From Strix aluco (lineage: Eukaryota; Chordata; Aves; Strigiformes; Strigidae), in the NCBI RefSeq assembly GCF_031877795.1, contig NC_133958.1, positions 3,596,001 to 3,660,000 on the forward strand: a stretch of 64,000 bases of DNA, in the 5' to 3' direction. Of this stretch, positions 1 through 11,700 are shown piece after piece (position 1 is the stretch's first letter; the number at the start of each line of letters is the position of its first letter). The notes under the pieces are model-generated. The model searched no databases, was not told where the DNA came from, and saw nothing but the letters and a program-made list of their open reading frames with translations. Both the position numbers and the translations under genes were made by a program.

Positions 1-1639
1 CCATGCACTGGGAACAAACCAAATGCATAGCTGTAAGGCAACCCGTTTCCTGGTGGCAATGCCTTCCATCTGAAAAACCAGGCTTTAGATTAGCCACATT
101 CTGCATTACAAAAGCAAAAGTTAATAACATTTTAATCATATCTCAGTCTACATATTTAAAATGGATTCGTTAAATGATAATTACCATTAGAGGGAGAACT
201 TTTCAGATTTAATAATTCTGGGTGACAATTCAGGTCTCGGTGTAATGAGCACAAAGCTAAAGCAGATTATGAAGACTGTGATTACACAATCGATTAAAGC
301 AACAAGGTGTATTTTTAAACATGACACTGACATTAAAGACATTTCCGGCAGGTTAATTGGAAGTCAATTAACATGGAGAGAGTTAATTGCTAAAGCTGTC
401 TTGTTTTCTTCCAGTAAAATTCAATTGCATTTGGACAAACCCTCACAAACTGCTCAAGAAAAATATACCACCAGTTTTGTAACGTATTGGCACAAATGTC
501 AATAGGTTTTTGTTCTTTAAATAGAATTGGAAGAAACCCCACGGTAACTAGCACTCATTTCCCCTTCCATCCAGCCAGCTGTTCAGATGTTTGCCCATCG
601 ACCTCATATCCCATCCTCCAGCTCCTCTGAATGGGTGGTGCATCCAGAGGCCCTGATGATGAGCTTGCTTAGGAGATGATGAGGCAGTAAGCCCGTTCGT
701 GGCCATCTCAGAAACTTTATTATCACAGGCTGTGAAATGTGGACAGCAAGCAATTCCCCACTTTCAAAAGGTTCCAAACACAAACAGGGCCTATACGTAG
801 TGTAAGTAGGGACGTAGTATGAGTGAGAATAAGACAAACCAATGCATTTACCTGCAGTTTGGTGCGTGCTGGGGTTTATTTGCTGCCTTTGCAGGACAAT
901 CAGCTCATTGCTATGACCAGCGTCATTTATTAATTCATCCCAGAGGTGCCCAGAATTGATTGAACTTAAAGTTATATAAGTATTTAAAATGCAATTGGTA
1001 GCGAGTGGAATTTACCAAACACAGAAACAGACAGGTGTCTACACACAGCGGCTTTAAGCACCAGAAAGTGTGTGCTTACAGCTCAGGCACGTATGTCGTA
1101 CGACATGTGCTCCAGACCCTTCTTGTATGACTACGAACAAAAATCGACAAAAGAAAACACACAGGAAGCAACCAAAAGCCAAGGACTTGTTTTCAGCAGT
1201 AGCAAGTGCTCCTGTTCCAAAGAAGACCCGGGAGCATACAGTATCTCTGAAAACACGACAGTGACAAAAGCCCATCTGAGAATAAACATTAACTACATAT
1301 TTTAAGAACAGGAACCACTTCACAGGTAAAAGTGCACACACAGTACAACTGGTTGGTGTGAAATAAAGCAGATACAGTCTGGAAAATTGCTAAGTAAAAC
1401 CCCTGAAGTTTGAGATTGAATTTATTGAGAAATCATTGTGCTTATTAGAACAGTACAGAACCACGTTAAAGACACAGAATGGAACAGACCTCCAGGACAC
1501 CAAGGAAGGGGTTAAACTGCAGTATCTGTAACGGCTGGTGAAACATTCTGGACCTCTTGATTTCTGGAAGAGAAACACACAAATTTAAGATAGGATTAAT
1601 CACATCAAAACCCCTTCTGACAAGGAAGATTATTCTGGA
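1..1639. other. Intergenic, no gene recognised
   Basis: AT-rich unique-looking DNA. Short open frames on both strands (the longest about 95 codons, 1054-1341 minus) overlap one another and carry no recognisable motif. No RNA gene or repeat family was recognised. Confidence 0.6.
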
Positions 1640-2095
1640 CTGCAGGAGACCAGAAACTCCATTGGGCTGCACCCCACACCCCCAGGGCAGAGGCAGGGCA
1701 CCCCCACCTGCTTATGGGGGTCTCTGGCCACCTCCCCAGAGAGGCACTGGCCATCCTGGCTGTGGCTCAGCCCAGGCAGGGACCTCAACTCCAGCAGGGG
1801 GATGTCACCCCAGCAAAAAGCAGCACCCAAGGTGGCTCAGCCCCCCTAGCAGAGGGCTTCCTCACCTGGCCCCGTAAAGTGGGGAGCGAGGGAGGGAGGG
1901 AGAGGGGTCCTGGCTGGGCTGCACCAGTGCTGGCACCTGAGCCCGGCTTACAGGGAGGTCGAGCTGCTCCATGGGACAAAGGGCTCTGCGGATGGGGACA
2001 GACAAGCCCAGCTTATGGGGCTGCCAGCTCTCTAGGCAGTCACACAGGCAGAGGCCCTGTCCCTGCCTACAGGCAGGCCATATTGCCCAGAGTTT
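1640..2095. other. GC-rich, CpG-poor block of unknown origin
   Basis: About 450 bases rich in G and C, with many CCC, GGG and CAG motifs but few CpGs, set in AT-rich DNA. Short phrases recur, for example TGGCTCAGCCC at two places and GCTTATGGGG or close variants three times, suggesting a decayed repeat or old internal duplications. It does not resemble the CR1 consensus as I know it. Open frames on both strands lack domain resemblance and look compositional. CpG depletion implies long-standing methylation, unlike the island at 5.4-5.7 kb. Confidence 0.5.
1881..1907 (+). other. G-quadruplex-type motif
   Basis: Five runs of three or four G separated by loops of one to four bases (GGGG, GGG, GGG, GGG, GGGG), which satisfies the canonical four-run G-quadruplex pattern on the + strand. 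It lies inside the GC-rich block. Confidence 0.75.
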
Positions 2096-5000
2096 CACAA
2101 TGTGGCTTAGCTCTGCCCAGTCCATTTATATTTAATGAATTGCACCTAAATACCCCGTCATCATGAATTCTGGGGACTGTTGTGGCAGAGCAACTGCTCA
2201 TTAATGAATTAATTTTGTATTCTAGTGGGTGTCAGGAGCTGTTCTGGAAATTTCATAGTGTTTTGACATTAATTGATGGACACTCAAACAATAAGATATG
2301 GCATGAGTGAAAATTCAAGTGCTTTCCAAAAAGGATCAGTTTTACAAACAGCCAAGATTTTGACCAGGATTGGCATTTTCTTTCTAAACAGATTTATCTA
2401 TTAAAAGCTTGAGAATGTAACTACTACCTAACATTGAGAGGTTTAGTCCTTACACATGTTAAATGATGAAAATATATGCAGACAGAGCAGCCCCTGAAGT
2501 TTCATTTGGCAATGAAAAAGCAACATTGCTTATGGAAATGAGCCCTAAAAAGGGGAGATGTGTCTACCAAAGCAGTGTGAGCTCTAGCTTTCCATCACCT
2601 GTATGTAATGTCAGTGGGCATAGAGAGTACTCCAATATATTCTGTGTATCTGGCTTTATTTGCAGCGGGTGAAGATAAATGTAACAAGAGGGCAAATTCA
2701 GCTTCCTTTCACAAATCCCAGTGATCAGTTCAGAGAGATCTTCATAAGCTGACCAGCTAGCACGGATTCCAGCCTCTCACTGGCAAAAGAAGGCATGAGA
2801 AATTGTTCTAAGACTGATGGCTATGGCTGATGTTAAAACCATTTCTGAGAGCAGAAATGCCATTGTGATGAGCCTTGTGCTCATCATTTCAGAAGAACAG
2901 TCAGTGTAAATTCTTAGGTTAACGGGCTCATTCCCATAAAAATTGTGTCAAATTAGTTGCAGACACTTCAATAACAGTTGATGGTCTGGTACTGACTAAT
3001 TACGGCTGCTAATGCAAGATTATACAACGGCAAAAGTGAAATGGAAAAATCTTTGCTCAAGTCTCAGTACATTTCCCTTTCTATTTCTTTAATCTTTTAT
3101 CTGAAGATCAAACAAGAATGTGTCAGAAAACCTGGCAGTGGCAGACCGTGGACATTCTCGTTTGCTGGGCTGGCATCATGGATATTAACCTTGGCATGCT
3201 TCCTCAGGCGGTGCCCAGAGCCTGGCTGTACGGAATAAGGCTGGCACCAGAGACTTCAAAAAGTGGGGTTGGAGAGAAGAGGTATGAGAGATGCCATGGG
3301 AATTCCCTTTGGGGCTGTTTGGGGAGCAGTTAGGTTCAGATCCTTAAAGCTGTTCAGACACCTGCATTTCATTGCTTTTGTCTGTCATTTTGCTTCCTTT
3401 CTTATATTTATGTTCTTCAGGAAGCAGACATCTCCTCTTAATCTCTCTAGATCATGGAATAACGGCTCTGGTTTCAAGCAGTAACAGTAGGTCACGTTGG
3501 ACTACAATAGAAGATAAAGTTCTCTGAATATTTTGGACTGTTTTTTTGTCTCCTGGTGGCAGGTTCCGGTGACTTCCTGATGCTCAGAGTGCCAGTCTGC
3601 AGATAAGGAGCTTCAGATGTCCCAGCTCACACTACATGCAACTTTTCCACAGGCTGGACTCTAAAATCCACTTTTATCCTGTTTTTCTTCTTGTTGTGAA
3701 AGTAAAGATTTTTTTCCCCCCTTCCTCATGAGCTGCTATAGGTGTAAGATTTCTCAACTGTCCGAGGGAGGTAATTAGATACATGAAATGCAGCAAGTTG
3801 GAGTAACAGAAACCATTTGAGATTCGATTTGTTCTAGATGTGATTAAGATGGGCTTTACAAACTCCGAACAGTAAGGCAGGGGTTAACTCCAGCAGCAGG
3901 TAAGGAGCAGCCAGGAGGAAATATAATTCTGCATGATAGAAAAGCCTGAGGGGAAATAACAGAGGAGGAACCTCTCAAGAAAGCTGAGAAATAAATCAAT
4001 AAAGCAAAATGTGATTTCCAAGATGAGGCTGGGGAAGTGTGGAGGCCGCAGAGTAGCCTGGTGCCTTCTCTAAGAGACAGAGCTCAGATGGTGCTCACAT
4101 CCCAGCTGCCTGGCTTCTTGCCCACCTCACCGCATTCCTCCTGGGTGAGATGACCCATGCCAGAAGTTAGGATGGATTTTGTATTTCCCCTTTCCCTATG
4201 CAGTCTAAGAAAAAGGCTAAGAAGTTCCAGAGCTGCTGTAAATTCCGATGAGTTCTCACAGCCTCCAAGAGCATTCAGGAATTCAGACTGCAGTTTTTCG
4301 GTCCGTGCTTCCTGCTCCCCAGCAACATATTCTGAAAGGTTGAAAAAAAAAGTGTGTCATGCCCCTCATTCTCCACCAAGTTCACTCTACGGGAGGGGCC
4401 TTTCATCCTGGCAGAAGTCTTCTGATGTAAGATTCTTCTGCCTCAGCAGAGTAGCAACCTCCTGAGAACAGGATCTAAATGGCTTTTGCAGAATAATATC
4501 TTTAAGACAAGGTTTTTAAAGCAGCATCAGTGAATTACTTACAGTGGCTCAAGATACCTGACAACTTTCTTAAGTGTTTTGTATTTATGAGTCTCTAATG
4601 TATGGGCTTTATTTCCCCTTCTTCCTACTTCCCAACAAAATCATTAGAGTTATTAGGCTGTCTGCTCACCTGTTCTCTGCTTTCATATTTGGCATCTCTA
4701 TTGCTAAGCATGGTCTGCCTAGAGATTTTAATTAGCTTTGAATGAAATATTGTTCATTAATAAAACCTCAGGACAGTAAAATGTACGCCAATTAGTTCGG
4801 GGTGCGGAGGGGAATAATACATACTGCTTGCAAATAGGAGTGTTCCTTATTTTTAGACCAGAATGCATTATGTTTATGGAGACTTTTTTAATTCAAATGC
4901 GAAGAAAAAACCCACAAATCATTTCAGGCATTGCCTTGAACCTTTTTGGTAAGATTTCTTATCTAAAATAAACCATAGAAAACACTGAGTATTTAACACC

Positions 5001-5406
5001 TGCCTGTTTTCATGCTCCAGTATTTTCGTGCAATCAGCACATCTGTGTAAAGATGATGTAAAATGTGAGTTTATACTTCTTATAGGAAGGTTTATACGTC
5101 TTACAGGAAGGAGGTAGCAGGTACCCCAGTTATGGGCCTCTGGGATGCAGTGTTGTGCAGATTAGTAGAGTGTAGTGAGAGAGTCAGGCAGTTACATCGG
5201 GTCAGAGTGGTTGAACCCTGTGATGGCCAACTTCTCTTCCATGCTACAGGGCAAGGCAGAATCAAGAGTTTTGAGAGATGATTTAGAAGCAAAAAAGCTT
5301 CTAGTGGCTGTTTACTGCCTCTTTACAAAGCCTAGAGATCTTAAAAAACCCCAGACTATCAGGTGAAAATTAGATGGGTGGGTGGATGGATGGCAGAAGG
5401 GAAATT
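2096..5406. other. Intergenic, AT-rich, no gene recognised
   Basis: Contains a TAAT-rich stretch near 2198-2217 of the kind bound by homeodomain proteins and a short hairpin at 2866-2886. A GGTG/GGAT-rich microsatellite-like run (5373-5394) borders the CpG island. Nothing else is supportable. Confidence 0.5.
2866..2886. repeat. Short inverted repeat, 8-bp arms
   Basis: TGATGAGC, five-base loop CTTGT, GCTCATCA. A stem of this size is expected by chance a few times in 64 kb. Confidence 0.6.
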
Positions 5407-5700
5407 TCCTGGGTTTGGGGGGTGCAGCGGCAGCCGGCGGGCAGCGGCCCCATCGCAGCTCCGCCAGCCCGGCAGCGCGCTCGCCGCGCACAGTTAAGCC
5501 GAGCTCTGCGGGGCGGAGGCGAGCTGAGCTGCGCCCGGGCAGGGCCGGGAAAGCGGCGAGGAAAGCTGCCAAGAACCAAAGCGGGAACCTTAACGGCGAT
5601 GGATGGAAAAGCCACGAGAGGGAGCCCGGAACCCGCCGGCAGGTTACGGGCAGCAGCGCAGGCAGCGCAGGCAGCGCGCAGACCTGTCCTGGCGTAAAGT
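5407..5700. promoter_or_regulatory. Isolated CpG island in the gene desert (candidate promoter)
   Basis: By hand count this stretch holds about 34 CpG dinucleotides in under 300 bases, whereas the flanks on both sides are AT-rich and CpG-poor. It includes a GC box (GGGCGG at 5511-5516) and three near-copies of a 9-bp unit (5654-5680). CpG islands in vertebrates usually mark unmethylated promoters. No recognisable protein is encoded; long open frames exist on both strands at once, which is expected from stop-poor GC-rich composition. It may be a noncoding RNA promoter, a distant alternative first exon of ADRA1A, or an orphan CpG-island enhancer. Direction is unresolved. Confidence 0.7.
5654..5680 (+). 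repeat. Short tandem repeat, 9-bp unit x3, inside the CpG island
   Basis: Three consecutive copies of CAGCGCAGG, the last diverged to CAGCGCGCA. Such a short array in a CpG island may be length-polymorphic. Confidence 0.8.
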
Positions 5701-8700
5701 ACTGTTCCCTTACCACTCACCTTCTATACTTCATCATCACTCTAAGCCTAAGAGCTTAATCGGCAGAAACCAAACGATAGCTATTGTTTTAAATTACAGC
5801 ATCCTTAGTCTTATAAAGATGTTCAGCTTTCCACAAAAAAAACCCCAAACAGACAAAAAACTAACAGCCAGAAAGACCAGGTCTAACTAGGCTTGGTGTT
5901 AATACTCATAGAACCGATGGAGAGAGACTTCCCTGCCCTTTGTCATGCCCACTGTGTGAATGAATAAAAAGGTGGGGGTTTTTTTTAGCAATGTTTTTCT
6001 CAGGGCTTTGGTTTTGTGTGTATGTGGGGGTGGACGGGTAGATGGTGCTTTATTTTTTAGTTTGACACTAGCTTTCCTTTGTTCATTTTCTAGATTATCC
6101 TAGGAGCATCTGAATGTTTTCATCATTAGGATTTCCTTTTAGGGTTGGTTTTGGGGAGGCTTTTTTTTTTTTTAGGTTTTGATAGAAAAAGAAAATTATT
6201 ACCTCCAAAAAGTCATTAATTTCACTGGTGTTATTCCTGACTCATGCATTTACAGTTCAAATAAGAATCTGATTGATGCTAATTTTCTGATTATGTTGAT
6301 ATAGTTTTCCTTTTGATTTAACCAATTTTCTGCAATTTGTTGTGATTTAACAGCAGAAACAGCCAAATAAAAATACAAGCCTTCTAGAACTCAGCAGTGC
6401 TTGTCAAATTTATGCCAGGTGCAAAAATGTTCTTTCTAAAAATCTAATTCTTACCTATTGTGAGGTAACTATGAGTAGGAATTCTTGAAGCACTTCAAAG
6501 TTCTCCTGAATTTAGAAGTTGTTATAATGAAACACACCAGATGCCTGTTTTGTTTCTGTCACTGTTGCAGCAACAGCATCCATAGGCTTTGATTTATACT
6601 CATACAGCTCTCAGGGGAGTGGTTGATTTTGCTTTCAGAATAGCTAATAGCATTTTCAAGTCAAATCAGATGTGAAGTTTCTCAGCATTACTTCAAACCT
6701 GAAACAAATAGCAGTTTATGCAGTTAAGAGCAAAACCAGAAACTCCTAGACTGATGACTGGACAAATTTGTTCTCCGTTAATGCTTCACAGTCAGTGTCT
6801 TTGCAGCTTTAGCGGAAGAAATAAGATTTCTGAAGCTAAGAACCTCTAAGCTTCACATTTAGATCTGTCTAGAAACACTCCTCACTATCTTGTGAGCTGG
6901 ACATGAGCGAGACAGAGGCGAACAGAGAAAGAGAATTTGGATCACGAATGGCTGAGGAGAAGCTCAAGCTCTGAGCTGGCCAGACATGAAAGAGTTCCCA
7001 TCCTCGACTGCATAGATTCATTAACACAGCACTAGAACCAGCCAAATTAACATTTGGTCAAATACCACCTGCAATATCTTGCTAGCTCCACAGATAAAAA
7101 TGCCGTATGTTTTTTTAAAGCATTTAACTGAAACCTGAGGTTCTCTGCACACTGAAGAACACTTTTGCCTTTAAATCTCAATGCTCTAAGTCTACATCAT
7201 TTTTGTTCAGTGTTTGTAGAGCCCTACTACAGCGGGATTCCAGTCCATGAGGGAAATCTGGGGCACTATCAGGGGAGTATCTCTTTTCTCCGAGCAGGCA
7301 GAATCTTAACCCTTCCAACATCAGGGGTAGATTTCCCAGGATGGGCCCAGAGTGGCACCTAGGATGAGCTGAACACTCAGCAGCCCCTAAGTTTTGTCCT
7401 GCAGGCAATTTCATATCCACATCTGTGATTAAGCCCTCTCACTGATTTTTTCCTTGTAAGTGTAGAAGGCAAAGGGAAAAAAATCCTCTTCCTAGGCTCT
7501 TCTCGATTATCCACACTCTGAATTTTGCATTCCATCTTCTAAAATATTTTCTATCAGCAATGTCAGAAACAGGGTCCTTACTCACCAAATCACTTTACTG
7601 TGACTTGGCAGAGCACTTCCTGCCATTTGTTGTAAATCATGAAAAGCTGACCATAAGGAGGGCTCTGGAAGGAGAAAGACAGAATTAAGTCTCAGGCAAG
7701 CCACCTGGAAAAACAGTTTGGAGATATTGCAGAAGTGAGCAGCCACAGAACTAGTATTTTTTGACTCAAAGGCTCATGAGTCACTTCTCTGTCTTATCAC
7801 AACACCTTCTAGTTGACAGCAATGGCCTCTTATTAAAGAATAATTAAGCTGATAGGAGATACCGAAAACTCAAGCATTAGTTTTTCAAAATTCACATAGA
7901 GTTTCATAGAAGTTTCTGACTGTTGTCCAGACTGCATTTAAAATTCAAGTTGTGAAAAAATAGTTTCTTCCCCCACGTAGACAGGCACCATGTGAATTTG
8001 GATATTATGCTTCTGAATCTGTGTGTTCTGCCAAAAGCCATCCTTCTCTTTGGAGTCCAACAAGACATAACCCTTTTTATTACAGTGATTTGCACCCGTG
8101 TGCCTCTAAAATAATTTTCTGTGGCATCTTGAATATGCAGTCTGGATGACTTGGTTAATAAATTGGTACTTCTCAGTGAATAAGGGGGTTGATTCACCTT
8201 TTCTAACATGTCCCAAAATGTCTGCTTTTGTGATGAAGGGAACTTGAGCATGCCCCTTCACCTCCCAGTGCACAACTCCCTGTCTGTGTAATGAAGACAT
8301 TGACTCTGTGCTGCCTCGCAGCAAGGATAAATTTGCTGTGGTGGGTAATCAGGGGAGGACTCCATAAACTCCATCAGTGAAGGGAGGACTCTGTAAATCC
8401 TGTAAAGAGATCTCCATATGTCAGAGGCTTGAGGCATTGTACTGCATCCTGGGCAGTGTCAGACAGCTCCCCCCTGGTAATGGGAGAACAGACATTGCAG
8501 GATTCGGCTTACACCCATCAATGTCTTTTGGTTATACTGTTAGAGAGCTAAACAAAAATGATTTAACTTACAGAAATGCTAATTATTCACATCTCGTGTT
8601 AGTCTTGGTGAGTTTGCATGGGATCTGGCCCAATGTTTGCACCTTTGGTTTTTTTTACACACCATTCTTCTTTGCTAAAATATACTCCTATTTTCTCCTT

Positions 8701-11700
8701 TTTATTCTAAAGGACAGCAGAAATGAAATGAAGACAATTTAGACCAGACCCAAATAAATAATCTGCACTTGCACTGTTTTCTTTTTTTTTTTGAGAAAAC
8801 TCAAAATCTCACACCTAAAGATGCTGACTATGTCTAAAGTCCCTGAGATTAGAGGTCTTATTCTTCCTTGATGTAGGTCATCTTGCCACTCATGATGAAA
8901 ATTTTGATTTACACCAGCTAGCTCTTCCTTCACTTGGAACAGAAATTTATCCATTTGGAAATTCAGATTTCATTCAGAAATACAAACCAATGCTTTCATA
9001 GGAAGAATATTAGTTTTCCTTTTGTTTTGTTTCCCAGTTACATAGTTCATTTTTTGTAAGTCTTACATTGATGTGACTGCAATAAGCAAGCTTTTCTTCC
9101 ATTAATTTAAAGCCAATTAAACTAGATAATTCTTTCAGAGGGAAGCGTCTATGCTTTAGGAGATCAGAATGTAACGGCTGATGTCACCCCTGGGAAGTCA
9201 TTAAAGGAGCACAGAGAGCAGTATCCTTGTGTGAGAACAGGCATCAGAGATCCTGTATTGTTTTATTCATTGTAAAACAAACAAGGAATATAGTATACAG
9301 AGCCCAGCATGCCATTACTGGAAGGAATTTTACACACAGTGCTTAGAGCAGACTGTCCAGTTTCTTGTGTGGCTCATACTTTGCCACTTGGCATTTAAAT
9401 ACTGTACTATAAAAGACTTTATTATGTATTAATGCAAGATATAGTCAGAATTTACGATGGTTTCAAAAGGGGTTAATGCTCAGACACTCAAAATCAACAG
9501 AACTTGAGTGCCCAGCTGCATCTTGAGAATGAGAGCCAAGGTCGCTTAAAACTTAATTGAAAGTGATGGGGACTACAGAGAATGTCTCTGCTGCATTTAA
9601 ATATGGCTTAAGTCCAAACCCATCTCTAACCAACTGGTTGAGCACAAACCCTCCCACACATTGGCATGTCAAACTCGAGGACTTGGTGGGCAAGCCTTAA
9701 GTTTGATTTATCCACAAATCTCAATTTAGTCCTGGTTTGTTTCAGATGGCAGACAGTCTGGTTTTACTTCGAACTGCCATTATAAGTATCAGTTTCTTAA
9801 CCATGTGCTTGGTGGTTGGGGGAATTCTGATAAAGCAGTAACATCCCATTTTTATATTTTCGATCTGAAGTATTTTGGAACTTTTGATTGGTTTTGCTGT
9901 CAGTTAATATATTGCAGTCTCATGCAGAAGAGAAGTTGCAATGAAATGCTTTGAGTGTTTCCACAGACCTTTCAAAGAAAAGGTCAAATCAGAACTTTCC
10001 CAGTGTGGAAGGTCTTGTCTCATCTATTAGCCAGCAAATCAGGCTTGAACTATGTATATGTTTTTAAGTTCCATAGTTTCCTAGCTCTTGTTTTGCTGGT
10101 CTGAATCATATCATAAATGTTGCCGAACTGAGTTTGGATTCTCTTGATCCTGTTTAGGGAAGATATCTGACCTCTCTGTGCCATCTCTGTGATGCAGGGA
10201 GAACAGAGTAAAACAGGCAGCAATGCATGTCCAAGTGGGTGGGCTATGGGAGCAGGAAGTGTTCATTATTCTGTTATTATTATTTTTTTAAGAAGAAGAC
10301 TACTTTATCTTCCATCTGCCTTAAATCCATTTTGTGCTCTTAGCCTGTATTTTTAAGCCCATTGACTCGGGGTTACACTTGTCTTTACACAGAGTAAGCT
10401 GGTAAGTGCCATTTTCAGTGTGCATTTCTCATGATTATCAAACTTTTCTGCCTTTTACAGTTAAATCCTCTTTAGTGCATGCACAGAAACATGCTTGAAG
10501 GAAGGAATGGTGAGGAAAAGAGCATGTTTTATAACTTGACCTCCTGTGACTTTGAAATAAAAATGCTTGGACTCAAGGGACGTGTCTGCTGAAAGCTGCC
10601 TGGATGACCTTAGCCAAGATATGTGACATTTCTGCTCTTCACACTTCAGTCAGTGTAATGGGACTCACAGTACTGTTCTTCTCTCTCCCCGCACTTGAAC
10701 AATTTAAGTGGTTTTGGAGTGGAAGGGTCTCCTGCCCTGTGTTTGCACAGCGGTGGAGCCCCAGTCCTGCCTGGAAGTGCCACAATACACATGCTTAGTG
10801 GAGGGGAGTTGACTCAACTCAAAGGTTGCTTGAGCAGGATAGTGCTGATCTTTTTCTCTAACTTTTACGCATTGCATCTAACCACACCCAGAATACGTTA
10901 CTTATCTTTAGGCACCAGGTTCTCTTTTCTTGCTTGTAGCAATGGGATGAACAATGAGGTTTTCTTTGTCAAATGTCTTTATGCCGAGTACCTGAAAATT
11001 TTTTTTTGGAAAAAAATTCCTTTTTGGAGCATCCTCCTGATGGCAATGGGCCAAATTTCAGGAGTCAGAAACAGACAGATTGCATTCCCCCCAAACCTAC
11101 CCCCAGGCTGCAATAAACTCTGTGAGTAGCATGAACATTTCAGGTTGGTAAGAGCCTTTTAAATTCTTTTACAATATCCACTGAGGAGTCTTCCCAGGTA
11201 CATGCTATCCATTCCACAAATGGATCCGAAATGACACAACTGCGTCCAAGGATAGATTTTTTGGTGTAACCACGGCACAATGATTTGGCATCGAAACATC
11301 CTTTCCTAAACTAAATGGAGGTCATGCTCTTATAGTATGTACTGAGTTTTGCTCAGTACTTCATACAATGGCAGTGGTGGGCCATTTTGGTTGCCCAGAT
11401 GTTACCATAGTAAAAATAGATACTAACAGTCATTCAAAATGGAAATTATTGGAGATTAGTTTGTAAAATTTGACCACAATCTTGCAAAAAAAACCACCCC
11501 TCAAAATCCAATTTGCTGCTCACAGATCCATGAAGAAGTCATTTGCATTGTAAAATAGGACTTAAAGCACAGCATTAGTGTTTACTGCTGACTTCTAATC
11601 ACATTAAGAAGTGATGTCTTTCAAGACTACTTGTCACTTCTTCAGTCAGCAGGATCAAAGGTACTACATATTTTGCTAAAATGCTGTGCATCATTTATTG

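Noticed and set aside
1557..2166. Open frames of up to 150 codons in the GC-rich block
   Set aside because: Both strands are open at once, composition is Pro/Gly-rich, and no domain or splice context is visible.
5716..5724. Near-perfect minus-strand splice donor (AG|GTGAGT) beside the CpG island
   Set aside because: It would place the exon to the right and the CpG island inside the intron, which does not fit a promoter there; isolated donor matches are common.
5312..5890. Overlapping open frames of 95-134 codons on both strands through the CpG island
   Set aside because: Open simultaneously in several frames because GC-rich DNA lacks stops; the products are low-complexity Ala/Arg/Gly/Pro strings with no family resemblance.
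10150..10215. Possible reverse-oriented MIR core (ATCTGACCTCTCTGTGCC)
   Set aside because: Only one short phrase matches and the expected following segment is not convincing.
10695..11129. 144-codon + strand open frame
   Set aside because: No recognisable domain and no conserved-looking segments; length is within chance for this much sequence.
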